DNA of 8,388 nucleotides. It comes from an uncultured beta proteobacterium. Its GTDB lineage: Bacteria > Pseudomonadota > Gammaproteobacteria > Burkholderiales > Rhodocyclaceae. Under the pieces are notes generated by a model, which made no database searches, was not told where the DNA came from, and saw nothing but the letters and a program-made list of their open reading frames with translations. The translations under genes and the position numbers were made by a program. The stretch is taken from NCBI GenBank assembly GCA_903910495.1, contig CAIVZW010000076.1, forward strand, positions 1-8,388. The letters are read 5' to 3'. Positions 6,435 through 8,388 of the stretch are shown piece by piece (the first letter of the stretch is position 1; each line of letters opens with the position of its first letter).

Positions 6435-7181
6435 TCAGCCCATGTACATGCCGCCGTTGATATCGATGACCGCGCCCGTGATGAACGCTGCGGAATCGGA
6501 GGCCAGGAACGCCACCATTTCCGCTATCTCTTCTGGTTTTCCAAGCCTCCCAACCGGAATCGCATTATTGATCGCAACCATTTCGTCTTCGCTGAAGCCC
6601 TTGATGATATCGGTTTCCGTCGTTCCGGGAGCGACCGCGTTCACGGTGATCCCGTTGCGCGCAACTTTTCTTGCCAGATGCCGGGTGAGGCCGATCACCG
6701 CCGCCTTGGAAGCGGCGTAAGCCGGTCCGATACTGACCCCGCCGTTGCGACCGGCCAGCGAAGAGATGGAAATGATCCGCCCCCAGCCTTGCGCGAGCAT
6801 CGGTTTGAGCGCTTCCCGCGAAGCAAAGAGGACGCCTTTGAGGTTGATATCCAGAACGCGATCCCATTCCGTTTCGGTGATCTGGTCGTAGGGCGTGTTG
6901 CTCAAGATTCCGGCGTTGTTGACCAGAATATCGAGCCTGCCGTAGCGCATGATCGTTTCGTCGACGAGTTGAGCAATCTGGTCGGTCCGGGACAAATCGA
7001 CTTTGATCGCGATGGCCTCCGCACCGGATGCCCGGATTTCTTCCGCCGCCTTTTCGGCGACTTCAAGGTCGATATCCGCGATGACGGACACGATGCCTTT
7101 GGCGGCGAATGCAGTGGCGATGGCCCGTCCTATTCCTCGTGCGCCTCCCGTCACTATCGCGATCCTGCGTAGACGTTCCAT
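6435..7181 (-). CDS. Short-chain dehydrogenase/reductase (classical SDR, FabG-like)
   Basis: 248-residue NAD(P)-dependent oxidoreductase. The motifs are all present: nucleotide loop TGGARGIG (11-18), NNAG (88-91), and the catalytic tetrad Asn113, Ser141, Tyr155, Lys159 (YAASK at 155-159). Asp36 at the end of the second strand favours NAD(H) over NADP(H). The C-terminus ITGAVIDINGGMYMG is typical. ATG at 7181 is preferred over the in-frame ATG at 7199, because AAGGA lies five bases upstream of it and it gives the usual family length. It is the first gene of the minus-strand operon, divergent from the AraC-type regulator. A sugar or polyol dehydrogenase is more likely than a fatty-acid reductase, given the transaldolase-like and isomerase neighbours; this is inference from context. 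Confidence 0.92.
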   Translation of the reverse strand: MERLRRIAIVTGGARGIGRAIATAFAAKGIVSVIADIDLEVAEKAAEEIRASGAEAIAIKVDLSRTDQIAQLVDETIMRYGRLDILVNNAGILSNTPYDQITETEWDRVLDINLKGVLFASREALKPMLAQGWGRIISISSLAGRNGGVSIGPAYAASKAAVIGLTRHLARKVARNGITVNAVAPGTTETDIIKGFSEDEMVAINNAIPVGRLGKPEEIAEMVAFLASDSAAFITGAVIDINGGMYMG

Positions 7182-7211
7182 GCTTTTCCTTTTTTGCATA
7201 AATCAAACACC

Positions 7212-7226
7212 CCCGGCATAGCCGGG
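7212..7226 (-). repeat. Hairpin in the leader of the SDR operon
   Basis: Perfect inverted repeat CCCGGC-N3-GCCGGG, about 31 bases upstream of the SDR start codon and likely within its transcript leader. On the minus strand it is followed by a GT-rich stretch ending in TTTGATTT, so it could act as an attenuator or mRNA-stabilising hairpin, or be an operator. Confidence 0.4.
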
Positions 7227-7256
7227 ATCCGCTTACGACATCCCTTTATTACACGG

Positions 7257-7267
7257 CTAGGCTAAGG
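7257..7267 (+). promoter_or_regulatory. Candidate regulator site, copy 1 of CTANNCTAAGG
   Basis: CTAGGCTAAGG, one of two direct copies of CTANNCTAAGG in the 143-base divergent region, 55 bases apart (about five helical turns). AraC-family proteins of the MelR type bind repeated asymmetric sites of this kind. No binding consensus is known for this regulator, so the role is inferred from repetition and position. Confidence 0.35.
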
Positions 7268-7311
7268 TCACAATCCAAGAGATGCATCCTTGTAAAGACC
7301 ATTTTTGTCCA

Positions 7312-7322
7312 CTATTCTAAGG
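7312..7322 (+). promoter_or_regulatory. Candidate regulator site, copy 2, overlapping the regulator's start region
   Basis: CTATTCTAAGG ends two bases before the regulator ATG at 7325. Its TAAGG is also the only Shine-Dalgarno-like sequence for that gene, at poor spacing, so binding here could repress the regulator's own expression. Copy 1 lies at 7257-7267. Confidence 0.35.
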
Positions 7323-7324
7323 CC

Positions 7325-8185
7325 ATGACTGAAAAACATATCATTGATTTCAAGTTCGGACTCTTCTGCGACGTCCTCAACGCCCATTCCTATGACAGTC
7401 TGCATCGGCACGACGAAATCGAAATTCTCTTCTTCCCGAACAAGAATCCCACTACAGTCAGGTTCGGCGCGCAGATTATCGAGATACAGCCTGAGCAAAC
7501 AGTCTTGTTCTGGGGCGCAATCCCCCATCAGCTCATGCATATCGACGAGGAGAATCTTCAGTACTGGGTGGCGCTCCCTCCGGAAATGTTCCTGTATTTC
7601 GATCTTTCGCCTTCAATCGTGCGTGATGTGATGAACGGAAAGATCCTCGTGGAATCGGATCAGGAATTGCGCTCGATTGACCTGGCAACCTATCCGGTAT
7701 GGAAGCGCGAAGCGTCCAGTGCACAGCAGGATGTGCGCCAGAATCTGCTGATGTCTCTGGAATCGCGGCTTCGGCGCTTTCGCCCCATGGAAGCACCAGC
7801 GGATTCACTTCATCCGCCGCAGCCAAAGCTTCTGGTTCATAAGAACAAGAATGCCTTCAAGAGCATGTACGATTACATCACGCTCAATTTCCGCAACCCC
7901 ATCGATGTGAAATCGATCGCGAAAGCAGCAGAGCTTCATCCAAACTACGCGATTTCACTGTTCAAGGAGAAATGCGGAATCAACATCAGCACCCTGATCA
8001 CCATGCTCCGTGTCTATGAAGCGCAACGACTCGTCCTCACCACGGATCAGAAAATAGTCGATATCGCGATGGACACCGGATTCAACTCAATGAGCAATTT
8101 TTACAAAAGCTTCAAGAAAGTCACGCACAAGAATCCGAGCGACTACCGCCAGGTGGTCTATCCCTTCCGGAGGAATTTCGCTTAG
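7325..8185 (+). CDS. AraC-family transcription regulator, MelR-like
   Basis: 286-residue DNA-binding regulator. An N-terminal cupin-type sensor carries HRHDEIEILFF (His27, His29, Glu31, Glu33) and a LFWGAIPHQL motif at 61-70. The latter closely matches the LFWACTPHQL segment of E. coli MelR as recalled, as does a YWVALPPEMFL segment at 80-90. The C-terminal AraC domain has two helix-turn-helix units, at about 195-216 (IDVKSIAKAAELHPNYAISLF) and 244-265 (IVDIAMDTGFNSMSNFYKSF). No in-frame start exists shortly upstream, so ATG 7325 is used despite a poorly spaced TAAGG. The gene is divergent from the SDR-transaldolase-isomerase operon and most likely activates it in response to a sugar. Ligand unknown. 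Confidence 0.92.
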   Translation: MTEKHIIDFKFGLFCDVLNAHSYDSLHRHDEIEILFFPNKNPTTVRFGAQIIEIQPEQTVLFWGAIPHQLMHIDEENLQYWVALPPEMFLYFDLSPSIVRDVMNGKILVESDQELRSIDLATYPVWKREASSAQQDVRQNLLMSLESRLRRFRPMEAPADSLHPPQPKLLVHKNKNAFKSMYDYITLNFRNPIDVKSIAKAAELHPNYAISLFKEKCGINISTLITMLRVYEAQRLVLTTDQKIVDIAMDTGFNSMSNFYKSFKKVTHKNPSDYRQVVYPFRRNFA

Positions 8186-8210
8186 CCTTCGAATGTGTCA
8201 ATCGAGACGG

Positions 8211-8231
8211 CTATGGTCTTGAAAACCGCAG
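8211..8231 (+). other. tRNA-Ser(UGA)-like anticodon arm, possible attachment-site remnant
   Basis: CTATGGT and ACCGCAG flank the seven-base loop CTTGAAA, as in the anticodon arm of bacterial tRNA-Ser with anticodon UGA. Stem pairing is complete except for one A-C mismatch and one G-T wobble. No acceptor or D-arm halves that pair properly are found upstream, so this is not a whole tRNA. Some site-specific integrases leave tRNA 3' fragments at one end of an island, which would fit a remnant here. It could also be chance or a degenerate tRNA gene. Confidence 0.35.
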
Positions 8232-8255
8232 TTGCAAGATAACGGACCCTTCGAT

Positions 8256-8317
8256 GCCCCGAAGGCAACGGGGCCTTGGGCTCAAATCCCCCTGGGGGAC
8301 ACGCCCGCTGTGCGGGC
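8256..8317 (+). repeat. Run of GC-rich hairpins after the regulator gene
   Basis: Three inverted repeats in 62 bases: GCCCCG (8256-8261) with CGGGGC (8269-8274); TCCCC with GGGGA around 8287-8299, a near-perfect palindrome centred on 8293; and GCCCGC (8303-8308) with GCGGGC (8312-8317). A T-arm-like GGGCTCAAATCCC at 8278-8290 sits among them. No T-run follows, so this is not an ordinary intrinsic terminator. It may be part of a structured RNA or a mobile-element end. Confidence 0.4.
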
Positions 8318-8319
8318 TG

Positions 8320-8386
8320 CTCAGGGTGAACGGACGTATCACCCGCCGGGTGTTAGCTCAAAAACCCGTTCGTGGTGTGCCCTGAG
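8320..8386 (+). ncRNA. Long-range stem reaching the window edge, possible structured RNA
   Basis: Nested pairing can be drawn: CTCAGGG (8320-8326) with CCCTGAG (8380-8386), GAACGG (8328-8333) with CCGTTC (8366-8371), and an inner hairpin CACCC (8340-8344) with GGGTG (8348-8352). The arms hold a conserved-looking unpaired stretch CTCAAAAA at 8357-8364. The family was not recognised. No protein-coding frame of note covers 8186-8388. The GTGTGCCC near the edge also resembles group II intron 5' ends, a competing idea. Confidence 0.28.
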
Positions 8387-8388
8387 GG

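Noticed and set aside
6030..7172. Long plus-strand open frame of 380 codons
   Set aside because: It is antisense to the transaldolase-family and SDR genes, both of which have full catalytic motifs. The translated product shows no domain.
7182..7199. Upstream ATG at 7199 for the SDR gene
   Set aside because: ATG 7181 has AAGGA at good spacing and gives the usual length; the extra residues are basic and unlike the family N-terminus.
8190..8300. Complete tRNA-Ser or tRNA-Sec gene
   Set aside because: No upstream bases pair with the 3' portion to form an acceptor stem, the D-arm is not convincing, and the T-stem pairs over only three bases.
8186..8350. Open minus-strand frame of about 55 codons with a FEPKAPL...VFKT-like product
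   Set aside because: Such peptides commonly arise from reading the reverse complement of serine tRNA-like sequence. There is no start codon with a ribosome binding site, so it is not called as a gene.

Overview
The window looks like a chromosomal segment from a GC-rich, facultatively anaerobic betaproteobacterium, most likely a Rhodocyclales-type denitrifier (Dechloromonas, Azonexus or Thauera-like). This rests on gene content and on protein sequences judged by eye. No database search was run, so the taxonomy is inference.

Left part (1-3730, all minus strand): a compact five-gene unit read from right to left. It encodes a single-domain hemerythrin, a small DUF2249 protein, a 438-residue polytopic membrane protein related to NnrS or heme-copper oxidase subunit I, a SirB2-family membrane protein, and HemN, the oxygen-independent coproporphyrinogen III oxidase, which is cut by the left window edge. 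Gaps are 11, 34, -4 and 29 bases. Upstream lies a near-consensus FNR/ANR-type site (3786-3799), spaced exactly as in a class II FNR-activated promoter. The unit is therefore probably induced when oxygen falls. It joins anaerobic heme synthesis with putative oxygen, nitric oxide or iron handling.

Middle (3731-4502): a divergent intergenic region with the FNR promoter on one side and a promoter overlapped by interlocking TTGTC/GACAA palindromes on the other. The second promoter drives a single-domain universal stress protein. Two adjacent hairpins follow, between this gene and the convergent sugar cluster.

Right part (4503-8185): a sugar-metabolism cassette. A MelR-like AraC-family regulator (plus strand) is divergent from a minus-strand operon encoding a short-chain dehydrogenase, a transaldolase/fructose-6-phosphate-aldolase-family protein with an unusual active site, and a sugar isomerase/epimerase of the xylose-isomerase-like TIM-barrel family. 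The isomerase reading frame is broken by a one-base frameshift. No kinase or transporter is visible, so the substrate is unknown. A direct repeat in the divergent promoter region is a candidate operator.

Right end (8186-8388): no convincing protein gene. It holds a tRNA-Ser(UGA)-like anticodon arm without a matching 5' half, then a run of GC-rich hairpins and a long-range stem reaching the window edge. It may be an attachment-site remnant, a structured RNA, or the edge of a mobile element.
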